Part shown: positions 46,539-55,077 of the stretch, piece after piece | Numbering within the stretch: position 1 is the stretch's first letter | Layout of the letters: each line of letters starts with the position of its first letter | From: DYFX01 sp964400625 | Lineage (GTDB): Bacteria > Patescibacteriota > Patescibacteriia > SG8-24 > DYFX01 | DNA length: 64,000 nt | Reading direction: 5' to 3' | Assembly: GCA_964400625.1 (NCBI GenBank) | Contig: CAYNUS010000003.1 | Span: forward strand, 99,654-163,653 | Program-made: the position numbers and the translations under genes | Notes under the pieces: model-generated | Seen by the model: only the letters and a program-made list of their open reading frames with translations | Told to the model about the DNA's origin: nothing | Databases searched by the model: none

Positions 46539-49500
46539 ATGGCTGCCCCCAATTTCCCTGAACTCGAAGAGAAACTCCTGAAAGAATGGGAGGAAAAGGA
46601 CATCTTCAGGAAGACGCTCGAGAAGGATGCCCCGAAGGGCGATTTCGTGTTCTTCGAGGGGCCGCCGACGGCCAACGGCAAGCCGGGCATCCACCACGTG
46701 CTCGCCCGCGCCTTCAAGGATCTCATCCCGCGCTTCAAGACGATGCAGGGCTACCGCGTCGACCGGAAGGCTGGTTGGGACACGCACGGCCTGCCCGTCG
46801 AACTCGAGGTCGAGAAACAGCTCGGCCTCAAGAACAAGAAGGACGTCGAGGCCTACGGCGTCGAGAAGTTCAACGAGAAGTGCCGCGAATCCGTCTGGAC
46901 GTATCTCGACGAATGGGTGCGCATGACCAAGCGCATGGGTTACTGGGTCGATCTGGAGCATCCGTACGTCACCTATAAGAACGAGTACGTCGAGTCGGTC
47001 TGGAACATCGTTTCCGAGATCGAGAAGAAGGGCCTCCTCTATAAGGGGCACAAGATCGTCCCGTACTGCGCGCGCTGCGGCACGGCGCTTTCATCGCACG
47101 AAGTCGCGCAAGGGTATAAGGAAGTGACGGAAACCTCGCTCTACGTCCGTTTCAAGGTGAAGGGGGAGAAGGACACCTACTTCATCGCCTGGACGACGAC
47201 GCCTTGGACCCTGCCTTCGAACACCGCGCTCGCCGTCGGTCCGGACATCGAATACGTGAAGGCTGAGAAGGACGGCGTCGATTACATCCTCGCGAAGGAA
47301 CGCCTGAACGTCCTCGGCGACGCGGAGATCGTCGAAGTCATGAAGGGCTCGGACCTCGTCGGGATGGAATACGAGCCGCTCTTCTCGTTCCTGCCGCTCT
47401 CGAAGCCGGCGCATCGCGTCGTGCCGGGGAGTTTCGTCTCCACGACCGACGGCTCCGGCATCGTGCACATGGCCCCGTTCGGCGAGGACGACATGAACGT
47501 CATCAAGGAGAACGATTTCCCCGTCCTCATGACGGTCGGCCTCGACGGCGCGTTCATCCCGGACGTCACGCCGTGGGCCGGGAAGTTCGTGAAGGACGCC
47601 GACGCCGGCATCATCGCCGATCTCGAAGCGCGCGGACTCCTCCTGAAGGAAGAGAAGTACACGCACGACTACCCGTTCTGCTGGCGCTGCTCGACGCCGC
47701 TCCTCTACTACCCGAAGGACTCGTGGTTCATCGCCATGAGCAAGCTGCAGAAGGAGCTCGTCGCGAACAACGAGAAGATCAACTGGGAACCGGCGCACAT
47801 CAAGGACGGACGCTTCGGCGAATGGCTGCGCGGCATCAAGGATTGGGCCATCTCGCGCGACCGCTATTGGGGCACGCCGCTTCCCTTGTGGGAATGCGCG
47901 TGCGGCAAGGTCCGCGCCGTCGGCTCGTTCGCGGAGATGAACGAGCGCCGCTTCCGCAAGAACCGCTTCTTCATCGCTCGCCACGGCCAGGCCGTCTCGA
48001 ACCACGGCGGCTTCCTGTCCTCGTGGCCGGAAAAGAACGGCGACATCCAGCTGACGGACGAGGGGCGCGCGCAGGTCGCGAAGACCGCCGAGGCGCTCAA
48101 GAAGGAAGGCGTCGACCTCATCGTCTCGTCGGACCTCAAGCGCACGACGCAGACGGCCGAACTCCTCAAGGAAGCGACCGGAGCGGAACTCGTCTTCGAT
48201 CCGCGCCTGCGCGAGATGGATTTCGGCGTCTGGAACGGCAAGAGCGAGACCGAGTATGCCGCCGCGCATCCCGCGACCAAGGACAAGATCTCGACGAAGG
48301 TCGAAGAGGGCGAGTCGTACGAAGACGTCCGCGCCCGCATGGTCGAGGCCGTGCTCGAACTCGACCGCGCGCATCAGGGCAAGACCATCGTCATCGTCTC
48401 GCACGGCGATCCGCTCTGGATCCTGGAGACCGCGATGAAGGGGGAGTGGTCCGTCGAGGCGCTCGACGAGATCGGCAAGGCGTATCCGACGACGGGCTCC
48501 TATCGCGAGCTCTCCGTCCCGAACTGGCCGTTCGACCACAAGGGCGCGCTCGACGTGCACAAGCCTTTCATCGACGCCGTCACGATCGCCTGCGAGTGCG
48601 GACAGGAAATGAAGCGCGTCCCCGAAGTCATGGACGTCTGGTTCGACTCGGGCGCCATGCCGTTCGCCCAGTGGCACTACCCGATGGAGAACAAGGAGAA
48701 GGTCGATGGCGGNNNNNNNNNNACGCGCGGCTGGTTCTACACCCTGCTCGCCGTTTCCACGCTGCTCGGCAAGGAGCCGGCCTACAAGAACGTCATCTGC
48801 CTCGGGCATCTCCTCGACGCCAAGGGCCAGAAGATGTCGAAGTCGAAAGGCAACGTCGTGAACCCGTGGGACATGTTCGCCAAGTACGGCGCCGACGCGG
48901 TGCGCTTCCACCTCTACACCGTGAACCAGCCCGGCGAGGCCAAGCGCTTCGACGAGAAGGAGGTCGACGGCGTGGTGAAGAAGCTCTTCCTCATCCTCTG
49001 GAACGTCCTGTCGTTCTGGAAGATGTACGCCGGCGACGCGAAAGCTTCCGCGGAAGCGCCTAGGCCCGCGCACACGCTCGACGCCTGGATCCTCTCCGAG
49101 CTGAGCGCGCTCACCCAGAACGTCACGGGCAGCCTCGAGAAGTTCGATGTCGTCTCCGCCGGCCGCGCCATCTCCGACTTCGCGAACGACCTCTCGACCT
49201 GGTACCTGCGCCGCTCGCGCGACCGCTTCAAGAACGGCTCCGACGAGGAGAAAGCCTCCGCCGTCGCCACGCTCGGCCACTGCCTGCTGACCGTCTCGAA
49301 GCTCCTCGCGCCGTTCACGCCGCACGTCGCGGAGGGCCTCTATCAGGAACTGGGCGGCGGGAAGGAATCGGTCCATCTCGACGCGTGGCCGGAAGCCGGC
49401 GCGGTCGACGGGAACCTCGTCTCCCAGATGAAGCGCGTGCGCCAAGCCTGCTCGATGGGTCTCGAGAAGCGCGCCAAGGCCGGCATCAACGTGCGCCAAG

Positions 49501-49910
49501 CGCTCTCCAAGCTGGAGATCGAATCGGAATGGCCGTTCGAGGACTGGATGCTCCGGATCGTCGCTGAAGAGGTGAACGTCAAGGAGGCGACCTACGAGAA
49601 GGACGACGAGTTCGAGGTCGAGCTCGACACGGAGCTCACCCCCGAGCTGAAGCGCGAAGGCGCCGCCCGCGAACTGACGCGCGCCGTGAACGCGATGCGC
49701 AAGGAGGCCAAGCTCTCGATCCAGGACCGCGTGACCCTGCTGACGGAAGGCCTCGACGGCTTCTGGAAGGAGGCGCTCGACGCGCACGGGACGGACGTGC
49801 TCTCCGACGTGAAGGCCGACGGCCTGCGGGACGGCCTCGACGGCGCCCTCGCGTCGGGCGAGGTCGAGGCGCACGGCGCGAAACTGAAGTTCGGCATCAT
49901 CAAGCGCTAG
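46539..49910 (+). CDS. ileS: Isoleucyl-tRNA synthetase with inserted histidine phosphatase
   Basis: Charges tRNA-Ile. HIGH-type motif GKPGIHHVLA lies at about residue 50, the editing domain at about 180-400, WFDSGAMPFAQ at about 705 and KMSKS (GQKMSKSKGN) at about 765, followed by the anticodon-binding and C-terminal domains. Between WGTPLPLWECACGKVRAVGS and VHKPFIDAVTIACECG about 190 extra residues (roughly 475-665) form a complete histidine phosphatase: RHG with His482, LKRTTQTAE, LREMDFGVWNG and VSHGDP with His622. A run of ten N (48713-48722) replaces the segment before TRGWFY, where the family has about a dozen residues including FIAEG. ATG 46539 is preferred to an upstream TTG; no RBS. 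Confidence 0.95.
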   Translation: MAAPNFPELEEKLLKEWEEKDIFRKTLEKDAPKGDFVFFEGPPTANGKPGIHHVLARAFKDLIPRFKTMQGYRVDRKAGWDTHGLPVELEVEKQLGLKNKKDVEAYGVEKFNEKCRESVWTYLDEWVRMTKRMGYWVDLEHPYVTYKNEYVESVWNIVSEIEKKGLLYKGHKIVPYCARCGTALSSHEVAQGYKEVTETSLYVRFKVKGEKDTYFIAWTTTPWTLPSNTALAVGPDIEYVKAEKDGVDYILAKERLNVLGDAEIVEVMKGSDLVGMEYEPLFSFLPLSKPAHRVVPGSFVSTTDGSGIVHMAPFGEDDMNVIKENDFPVLMTVGLDGAFIPDVTPWAGKFVKDADAGIIADLEARGLLLKEEKYTHDYPFCWRCSTPLLYYPKDSWFIAMSKLQKELVANNEKINWEPAHIKDGRFGEWLRGIKDWAISRDRYWGTPLPLWECACGKVRAVGSFAEMNERRFRKNRFFIARHGQAVSNHGGFLSSWPEKNGDIQLTDEGRAQVAKTAEALKKEGVDLIVSSDLKRTTQTAELLKEATGAELVFDPRLREMDFGVWNGKSETEYAAAHPATKDKISTKVEEGESYEDVRARMVEAVLELDRAHQGKTIVIVSHGDPLWILETAMKGEWSVEALDEIGKAYPTTGSYRELSVPNWPFDHKGALDVHKPFIDAVTIACECGQEMKRVPEVMDVWFDSGAMPFAQWHYPMENKEKVDGXXXXTRGWFYTLLAVSTLLGKEPAYKNVICLGHLLDAKGQKMSKSKGNVVNPWDMFAKYGADAVRFHLYTVNQPGEAKRFDEKEVDGVVKKLFLILWNVLSFWKMYAGDAKASAEAPRPAHTLDAWILSELSALTQNVTGSLEKFDVVSAGRAISDFANDLSTWYLRRSRDRFKNGSDEEKASAVATLGHCLLTVSKLLAPFTPHVAEGLYQELGGGKESVHLDAWPEAGAVDGNLVSQMKRVRQACSMGLEKRAKAGINVRQALSKLEIESEWPFEDWMLRIVAEEVNVKEATYEKDDEFEVELDTELTPELKREGAARELTRAVNAMRKEAKLSIQDRVTLLTEGLDGFWKEALDAHGTDVLSDVKADGLRDGLDGALASGEVEAHGAKLKFGIIKR
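48713..48722. other. Assembly gap (ten N)
   Basis: Ten N inside ileS. The frame is kept by chance or design, but the conserved segment expected here is longer than ten bases, so the true gap length is probably different. Confidence 0.95.
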
Positions 49911-49911
49911 G

Positions 49912-49940
49912 AAAAACGCCCGCTGCAGAGCGGGCGTTTC
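49912..49940. terminator. Bidirectional intrinsic terminator
   Basis: AAACGCCCGCT and AGCGGGCGTTT pair around GCAG between ileS and the convergent lipoprotein gene. Confidence 0.9.
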
Positions 49941-49946
49941 GTTTCC

Positions 49947-50750
49947 TCATTCCAGCGGGATGTCGTACTCCTTCGCGTACGCCTCGATGTCCGCCTGGAT
50001 GGCTTCGTATTCGCGCTTCTCCTCCGGCGTCATCTGTCCGAAGGGGTCGTAGGCGTCGGCGCCCATCTCCTTGATGGTGCCGGTCGGCGGGTCGACCGTG
50101 ACGTCGCCGGGGGTCATCGTCATCTCGAAGGATCCTCCGTCCGGCGATTCGGTGCGCATCTTGCGCATCATGTAATCGCGATCGTCGAACCACCAGTACG
50201 TGATCTCCGGGTACGCGGGGTCCGTGACCTTGTACTTGAAGCACTGCCGGTCGCCGCACGCTTCCTTGCCGAGCTTCTCGTAGACGGTCGTGTCCTCGGC
50301 GATCTCGCCTTCCTCGTCGTAGGCGATGTCCACTTCGGGCAGGACGGACTCGGGCGCGACGGCCGCCTGCGCCGCGAACTTCCACCAGACGCCCGCCTCG
50401 TAATCGCGCATGTAGGTCGTGCCGTCGATCATGACGATGTGCGAGACTTCCTTGCCGCCCTGACGGCTCACCATGTCGGAGCGCTTGCCCCCGTGGGACT
50501 GCTTCACCTCGGTCGTCATGACGGCTTCGCCCGGCGTCTGCGTGGTCATGGTCGACGTGTAGGAGGGCGCCTCCTTCCAGTTCATCATGAACCGGCAGAG
50601 GTCCTTGTCGTCATACGGACAGGCGATGCCGGCGAACGGATTCGCGGCGACGTCCGCTTCGACCGTTCCGTCCGCCTTCGATCCGCAACCGGCGCCGACG
50701 AGCACGAGCAGGGCCGCCATGACGGCCGTCTTGGTGATGAGCCTATGCAT
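49947..50750 (-). CDS. Predicted lipoprotein, 267 aa (LolA/LppX-like fold possible)
   Basis: Signal peptide with lipobox VGAGC (lipidated Cys22). The mature part has an N-terminal Cys pair (IACPYDDKDLCRF), strands such as SYTSTMTTQTPGEAVMTTEVKQ and MVSRQGGKEVSHIVMIDGTTYMRDYEAGVWWKF, a second Cys pair (EACGDRQCFKY) and an acidic C-terminal helix. The alternation of strands around a measured-substrate core resembles LolA/LppX-type lipid-binding lipoproteins, but this is inference. A TACACT -10 lies about 22 bases before ATG 50750. Confidence 0.7.
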   Translation of the reverse strand: MHRLITKTAVMAALLVLVGAGCGSKADGTVEADVAANPFAGIACPYDDKDLCRFMMNWKEAPSYTSTMTTQTPGEAVMTTEVKQSHGGKRSDMVSRQGGKEVSHIVMIDGTTYMRDYEAGVWWKFAAQAAVAPESVLPEVDIAYDEEGEIAEDTTVYEKLGKEACGDRQCFKYKVTDPAYPEITYWWFDDRDYMMRKMRTESPDGGSFEMTMTPGDVTVDPPTGTIKEMGADAYDPFGQMTPEEKREYEAIQADIEAYAKEYDIPLE

Positions 50751-50788
50751 AGGGGTGTGTTCGCGCCCAGTGTACCACGGGCGGCCGC

Positions 50789-50817
50789 TTGACCGAAAAG
50801 GCCGTTTCCGGTGAAAT
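50789..50817 (+). promoter_or_regulatory. Promoter of the 50834 gene
   Basis: TTGACC at 50789-50794, 17 bp, TGAAAT at 50812-50817. Confidence 0.6.
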
Positions 50818-50833
50818 CGCGCCAGGAGGAAAG

Positions 50834-51169
50834 ATGTCCAAGGAAGAAGATGCTCCGCTGCGGTTCTGGATCGGCCTGCACAAGGACGGCACCGGCCGGC
50901 AATGCATCGTCGATTTCGACGGCGGTCCCATGGAAGGCGTGAAGGCCGCCTGGAACGCGCAGAACGAGAAGGCCGTCACGACGATGGAGACCGTCATCCG
51001 GCCCGAGCTGTCGCAAGGCGGCCGCGACTACCTGCAGATGCTGACGATGCTCGAGCGCCGCATCGGCGACCCGCGGCTCCCTGCGCTCGAGAAGTTCCTT
51101 CGCGAAGTCGCCATGGCCGCCTACGAGGCCGGCATGCAGAACGCGGCGCTCCGCCCCAAGCGTCCCTGA
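50834..51169 (+). CDS. Hypothetical protein, 111 aa
   Basis: No family is recognised. A short beta-rich start (LRFWIGLHKDGTGRQCIVDFDGGPMEG) is followed by helices (AWNAQNEKAVTTMETVI, LQMLTMLERRIGD). AGGAGG precedes ATG 50834. The protein is small, soluble and probably cytoplasmic. Confidence 0.6.
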   Translation: MSKEEDAPLRFWIGLHKDGTGRQCIVDFDGGPMEGVKAAWNAQNEKAVTTMETVIRPELSQGGRDYLQMLTMLERRIGDPRLPALEKFLREVAMAAYEAGMQNAALRPKRP

Positions 51170-51194
51170 CCCGGCGCGCCCGTCCCCCGATGCC

Positions 51195-51224
51195 TTGTGC
51201 GAAGGGGGATTTTTCACATATGCT
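51195..51224 (+). promoter_or_regulatory. Promoter of the ferredoxin-like gene
   Basis: TTGTGC at 51195-51200, 18 bp, TATGCT at 51219-51224; ATG after eight bases. Confidence 0.6.
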
Positions 51225-51232
51225 TTCCCCAT

Positions 51233-51511
51233 ATGCAGGACATCGGAAAGAAATACCGCAAGGTCGTGCTCGTCTGCACGAACGTGAAGGAGAACGGCAA
51301 GGAATGCTGCGGCATGAAGGGCGCCGAGGAGATCCGCCTGAAGCTGAAGGACGAGATGAAGAAGGCCGACCTGACGGTCCGCGTCTCCAAATCCGGCTGC
51401 CTCGACCGCTGCGCCGAGGGCGTGACGGTCGCGATCATGCCGGACGACGTCTGGCTCGGAGGCGTGACGGAGGCGGACATCCCGGAGATCGTCGCGCGCG
51501 CGACGGAATGA
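51233..51511 (+). CDS. Thioredoxin-like [2Fe-2S] ferredoxin
   Basis: A 92-residue protein with the thioredoxin-like ferredoxin signature: Cys in VLVCTNVKENGKECCG and the C-terminal pair in KSGCLDRCAEG, the spacing that binds a [2Fe-2S] cluster in this family. The final GVTEADIPEIVA segment is also typical. It would carry electrons in the cytoplasm for an unknown partner. ATG 51233 lies eight bases after the -10 and has no RBS, so it is probably leaderless. Confidence 0.85.
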   Translation: MQDIGKKYRKVVLVCTNVKENGKECCGMKGAEEIRLKLKDEMKKADLTVRVSKSGCLDRCAEGVTVAIMPDDVWLGGVTEADIPEIVARATE

Positions 51512-51512
51512 G

Positions 51513-51533
51513 ACGGCCTCGCGGCCGTTTTTT
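51513..51533 (+). terminator. Intrinsic terminator
   Basis: ACGGCC and GGCCGT pair around TCGC, then T6. Confidence 0.8.
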
Positions 51534-51538
51534 CGCCC

Positions 51539-51567
51539 TTGAAAAAAGGTCGGAAAAATGATAAAAT
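51539..51567 (+). promoter_or_regulatory. Promoter of the 51577 gene (leaderless geometry)
   Basis: TTGAAA at 51539-51544, 17 bp, TAAAAT at 51562-51567 with extended -10 TGA; ATG after nine bases. The element closely resembles 54177-54242. Confidence 0.85.
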
Positions 51568-51576
51568 AGTTGCACT

Positions 51577-52368
51577 ATGAACAACGAACAGCGCGAATCG
51601 AAGCCCTTGGCCGAGACCTATAAGGACCTCCCGCACGATCTTCAGCGGCTGTTGCCTGAAGGGAACATGGGATATTACGCGGGGACCGACAAGATGCACT
51701 GCGGCCCCGGCGAAGGCGGTTCGAAGTTCGAGGATCCGCGCGTGAAGAACATCTTCGACGTCATCGCCATGCGCCGCGATCTGCCGGAGCGCGTGTCGGA
51801 GCGCGTCGATGACCGCGAGGCGCTCTTGGCCGCCGGCGCGCCGGAGTCGGCTTTCTTGCCCGCCACCAAAGGACCGAACGCCCCGGCAGGATTGCCCGAA
51901 GCGCTCTACTATAAAGTGGAAGGCGTCGAAGGACGGCTCGGAATCGTCAAAGTCAGCGAACTCGATCCTGAGACGAAAGTCCTGATCAGCCGCGAGAAGG
52001 GCAAGAGCGATCCGAATGAGAAGGGCTACACCCCCGTCTCGTTCACCGTCATCAAAGGCTCGGTCGAAGACATGCCCAAGACCGATTTCGCCACCATCAT
52101 CGTCGGCCGTTCCGGCGGAGAAGCGGGCGCCAACGAGGTCTGGACCGTCCACCCCGGCGCTCCGATCCGCCCCGCGGCATCCAAGGAACTTCCGTTCACC
52201 TCCGACCTCGTTTCGTCGGAGGAACGCAAGGAAGGGGAGAAGCAGACCGTGCGCGTCATGACGGTCGCCGAACTCATGGAACAAGCCGGGCTCAAACCCG
52301 AAGACTATATCAAGATCGTCCCGGGCGACCTGGAGAAGGCCCTCGAGGCGTACGAGGTCCGCGGCTGA
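51577..52368 (+). CDS. Hypothetical protein, 263 aa
   Basis: No family is recognised. The N-terminal part is polar, with helices (LPHDLQRLLPEGNMGYYAG, DPRVKNIFDVIAMRRDLPE). The middle holds a beta-rich domain (VSFTVIKGSVEDMPKTDFATIIVG, EVWTVHPGAPIRPA) and the end a helical segment (VMTVAELMEQAGLKPEDYIKIV). No signal peptide is present. It is the first gene of a two-gene operon with the methyltransferase-like gene, seven bases apart, and is probably translated from a leaderless mRNA. Confidence 0.65.
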   Translation: MNNEQRESKPLAETYKDLPHDLQRLLPEGNMGYYAGTDKMHCGPGEGGSKFEDPRVKNIFDVIAMRRDLPERVSERVDDREALLAAGAPESAFLPATKGPNAPAGLPEALYYKVEGVEGRLGIVKVSELDPETKVLISREKGKSDPNEKGYTPVSFTVIKGSVEDMPKTDFATIIVGRSGGEAGANEVWTVHPGAPIRPAASKELPFTSDLVSSEERKEGEKQTVRVMTVAELMEQAGLKPEDYIKIVPGDLEKALEAYEVRG

Positions 52369-52375
52369 TCTCGAT

Positions 52376-54184
52376 ATGCCGGACCTCCACGCGTCATCGC
52401 CGCAGGCCGAACACGGGGCCGAGAACGAAGAGGGGCTGGAGTCGGCTCTTGAAGACGGAAAAGAGCAGCTTCGGGCATTCGCCGAAGCGCGCCACATCCG
52501 ACCGCTGACAGATCGCATGCGACGCGGCCTCAACGAGGCGGCGTCGTTGGCGTTGGACGACACCGCCGGCCTGGCCAAGCTCATGTCCTCGAACCTCGGC
52601 GCGTCGTACGAGGACGTCGAAAAGATGACGCTTGATATCAACGGCGGCGGCCCTTGGGCCTACGCGCATGATCTCGACCAGGCCGAAAAACCTGCCGTGA
52701 AAGCCTGGATGATGCTCAATGCCGCCACCACCATCGGACGTGAGAGAGAGATGGATCTCACGCCTAAGGAATTCATGCAGGACGTCGACCGCGTGAAAGG
52801 CAACTTGCTCGAAGCCGCCGGCGACACCGAAGCTTTCTGGCCGAAGGCGAAGGAGCACGTGCTTGAAGCTTCCAAGAAGCTCTATCGCGTCGAGGATGGC
52901 GTGCCGATTTCGGAAGTCGATAACGGGTTCGTGGCCATGGCCATCAACGGCTACGAGGCCGGCGTCTGGCAGGATGCCGACGGCATGGTCTTCGTCGGCG
53001 CCAAGGATCTCGACGAATCCCTCTTCGAGAAGTGGGGACTCAAGACGGAATTGCGCGAGGATCGCGGCCGCAAGGACGTGGTGTTTTACGTGAACGACAA
53101 GGGCGAAGCGCTTTTCAAGAAAGTCTACCCCGGTTTCCTCGTCGTCGTCTCGAGGAGCCTCGAGCTCGGCAAGGCCATCGTCAAGGCTCGGCTGACGCCG
53201 GAAGATCCCGGCGCACCCTCGGCGGAGGCGCTCGGCCACGTCCGCTATGCGCCGAGCAGCAAGGCAGAGGATTCCGGGTTTGAAGGCCTGGGCTTCCTGC
53301 GGCGCAAGGACGAACCCCGCGCGCCGGATCCCGAGTCGGAGTCCGTGGCGATGGAGCGCTCGATGGACCGGTTCTTCCGCGAGATGGGTTACATCAAGAG
53401 CCAGGTCATCTTCATGGACGCGCTCGACCTGGCCAAGAAAGAAAAAGAGTCCAAAGGCAAGCCCTTCACGGACAAGGATTTCGAGAAGCTGAGCCTCAAA
53501 GTCGGCCGCAAAGTCGAACAGAAGATGGACGAGCTTCGCTATCTGGAAGGCATCATCGGGCCGGAGCTCGATAAGCTGCCTCCCGAGGTCGGGACGGTCA
53601 TGGATATGGCCGGCGGCGCCGGCGATCTCGGTCTGATGGTCGGCTCCAAGGAGATTTCCGGAGGCCGGAGCCTCAAGGAGATCCGCATCGTCGATCCATT
53701 CAGCAAGAGCGCGGCGCTCGACGTCTTCAGCGACTTCATCGTCGACTACCTACCGTTCAAGGATGAGCTTCGTGAAAAGCTGAACCATACCAACGAGACG
53801 ATTCAGGAAGCCGAAATCACGGCCGACGCCGCCGTCGTCGCCAAGCACGCCTGCGGCGACCTGACGGACGGCATCATCGAGAAATGGTCCGCGTCCGAAA
53901 GTCCGCTGCTCGTGATCATGACCTGCTGCCAGGACAAGGCCGCCGACCAACCCGCCCGCTATGGCCTGGAGCAGGCCGAATGGAAGGAACTCTGCCGCGC
54001 CTCGGCCAAGACCAACAGTCCGAAGGACAAGGATCGCGACGAAGGCATGCGCGCGATGTTGCGACTCGATAACGCGCGGGTCGAATATCTGCGGCGTATG
54101 GGATTCGAGGCCGAACTCAGCACGACCGACAAGTTTCCCAAGGGTGACGTCATCGTCGCCCGCAGAAAGCGGAAAGCGGCCTGA
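52376..54184 (+). CDS. Large protein with methyltransferase-like C-terminus
   Basis: A 602-residue protein. The first 350 residues have no recognised family and contain several acidic helices and a YEAGVWQDADGMVFVG segment. The C-terminal 200 residues look like a SAM-dependent methyltransferase of the Methyltransf_32 (RRNAD1/METTL25-like) type: VGTVMDMAGGAGDLGLMVG for the SAM loop, then KHACGDLTDGII and LVIMTCCQDK, which match the family's HaCGdL and CC motifs. The substrate is unknown. It is translated right after the 51577 product. Confidence 0.7.
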   Translation: MPDLHASSPQAEHGAENEEGLESALEDGKEQLRAFAEARHIRPLTDRMRRGLNEAASLALDDTAGLAKLMSSNLGASYEDVEKMTLDINGGGPWAYAHDLDQAEKPAVKAWMMLNAATTIGREREMDLTPKEFMQDVDRVKGNLLEAAGDTEAFWPKAKEHVLEASKKLYRVEDGVPISEVDNGFVAMAINGYEAGVWQDADGMVFVGAKDLDESLFEKWGLKTELREDRGRKDVVFYVNDKGEALFKKVYPGFLVVVSRSLELGKAIVKARLTPEDPGAPSAEALGHVRYAPSSKAEDSGFEGLGFLRRKDEPRAPDPESESVAMERSMDRFFREMGYIKSQVIFMDALDLAKKEKESKGKPFTDKDFEKLSLKVGRKVEQKMDELRYLEGIIGPELDKLPPEVGTVMDMAGGAGDLGLMVGSKEISGGRSLKEIRIVDPFSKSAALDVFSDFIVDYLPFKDELREKLNHTNETIQEAEITADAAVVAKHACGDLTDGIIEKWSASESPLLVIMTCCQDKAADQPARYGLEQAEWKELCRASAKTNSPKDKDRDEGMRAMLRLDNARVEYLRRMGFEAELSTTDKFPKGDVIVARRKRKAA

Positions 54185-54196
54185 GGGCCGTTTTTT
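54177..54196 (+). terminator. Intrinsic terminator
   Basis: CGGCC and GGCCG pair around the stop codon, then T6. Confidence 0.75.
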
Positions 54197-54201
54197 CGCG
54201 C

Positions 54202-54230
54202 TTGAAAAAAGCTTGGAAAAATGGTAGAAT
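54202..54230 (+). promoter_or_regulatory. Promoter of the 54240 gene (leaderless geometry)
   Basis: TTGAAA at 54202-54207, 17 bp, TAGAAT at 54225-54230 with extended -10 TGG; ATG after nine bases. Confidence 0.85.
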
Positions 54231-54239
54231 GGTCGGGAT

Positions 54240-54488
54240 ATGGCACGACCCACGCAGGAAGAACTCCGGAGCCGCGCCTCCGCGATCGTCGAGGAGACGA
54301 TGGCGTATCCCGCGGAGACGCGTCCGCGCCTGCTCGACATCAAGCGCGCCGCCATCCAGCAGCTCGTCGGGAAATTCTCCGAGAACGCGGAACTGGTCGA
54401 ACGCCACTACCCCGGCTACGCCAAGGAAGACCTTTCAGCGCTCGCCGCGCTCCTGCCGCAAGGCAAGGCCGACGGCTGGCATCTCTAA
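54240..54488 (+). CDS. Hypothetical helical protein, 82 aa
   Basis: No family is recognised. Mostly helical and charged (EELRSRASAIVEETMAYPAE, LVGKFSENAELVERHYPGY). No membrane segment. It forms a two-gene operon with the 54502 gene (13-base gap) and is probably translated from a leaderless mRNA. Confidence 0.6.
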   Translation: MARPTQEELRSRASAIVEETMAYPAETRPRLLDIKRAAIQQLVGKFSENAELVERHYPGYAKEDLSALAALLPQGKADGWHL

Positions 54489-54501
54489 TTTCACCGAAAC
54501 C

Positions 54502-55077
54502 ATGTCACGCGAATTCCGATCGGGAGGCGACACGGGACGCACGTTCGAGAGCCGGCTTTTCGGCACGGCGCAGGTCAATCCGCAGTTCCTGCTCGATCTC
54601 GACAAGATCGGCGTCGATGAGCGCGGACGCTTCAAGAGCGTCGGCCAGGTCTACGAGGCGTTCAAGAGGAACTACCTCGGCGCCGGTCCGGGCGAACGCG
54701 GCGAGACTTCGATGTCGACCGATCTCCGCGTCGCCGTCGAGGACGCGCTCGGCATCACCGACGAGGACGAGGCGTTGAAATTCTACAGCGCCGTCGGCAC
54801 CGTCATCGACCACAAGTTCGGCGTCGACGCCTTCTTCGAGCTGAAGGATCCCAAGACGGGGGCCTACGCCCGCGTGACCCTGGACGCCACCTTGAACAAG
54901 CAGAAGCAGAACGACGGCTGGAAGGCCGACGTCATCATCGGCGAGATGCCGGACGCCGGACAGGAAGCCGACGAGTATCTCGAAGCCGTGGACGAGACGG
55001 GCGCGAGCGTCGCCGCGCTCCTGCAGCGCCGGCTGAACGAGGAGATCGCCCGCCGCCAAGGGAGGCGCGCGGCTTGA
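54502..55077 (+). CDS. Hypothetical protein, 191 aa
   Basis: No family is recognised. A Phe/Gly/Arg-rich start (REFRSGGDTGRTFESRLFG) is followed by a central alpha/beta domain (GTVIDHKFGVDAFFELKDPKTGAYARVTLD, ADVIIGEMPDAG). The central part recalls small nuclease-like folds because of the D-x-K-spaced residues DAFFELKD, but this is weak. The stop TGA forms part of the -35 of the next promoter. Confidence 0.6.
   Translation: MSREFRSGGDTGRTFESRLFGTAQVNPQFLLDLDKIGVDERGRFKSVGQVYEAFKRNYLGAGPGERGETSMSTDLRVAVEDALGITDEDEALKFYSAVGTVIDHKFGVDAFFELKDPKTGAYARVTLDATLNKQKQNDGWKADVIIGEMPDAGQEADEYLEAVDETGASVAALLQRRLNEEIARRQGRRAA

Noticed and set aside
47091..49874. A 927-codon frame opposite ileS
   Set aside because: Antisense shadow of ileS that even continues through the N run.
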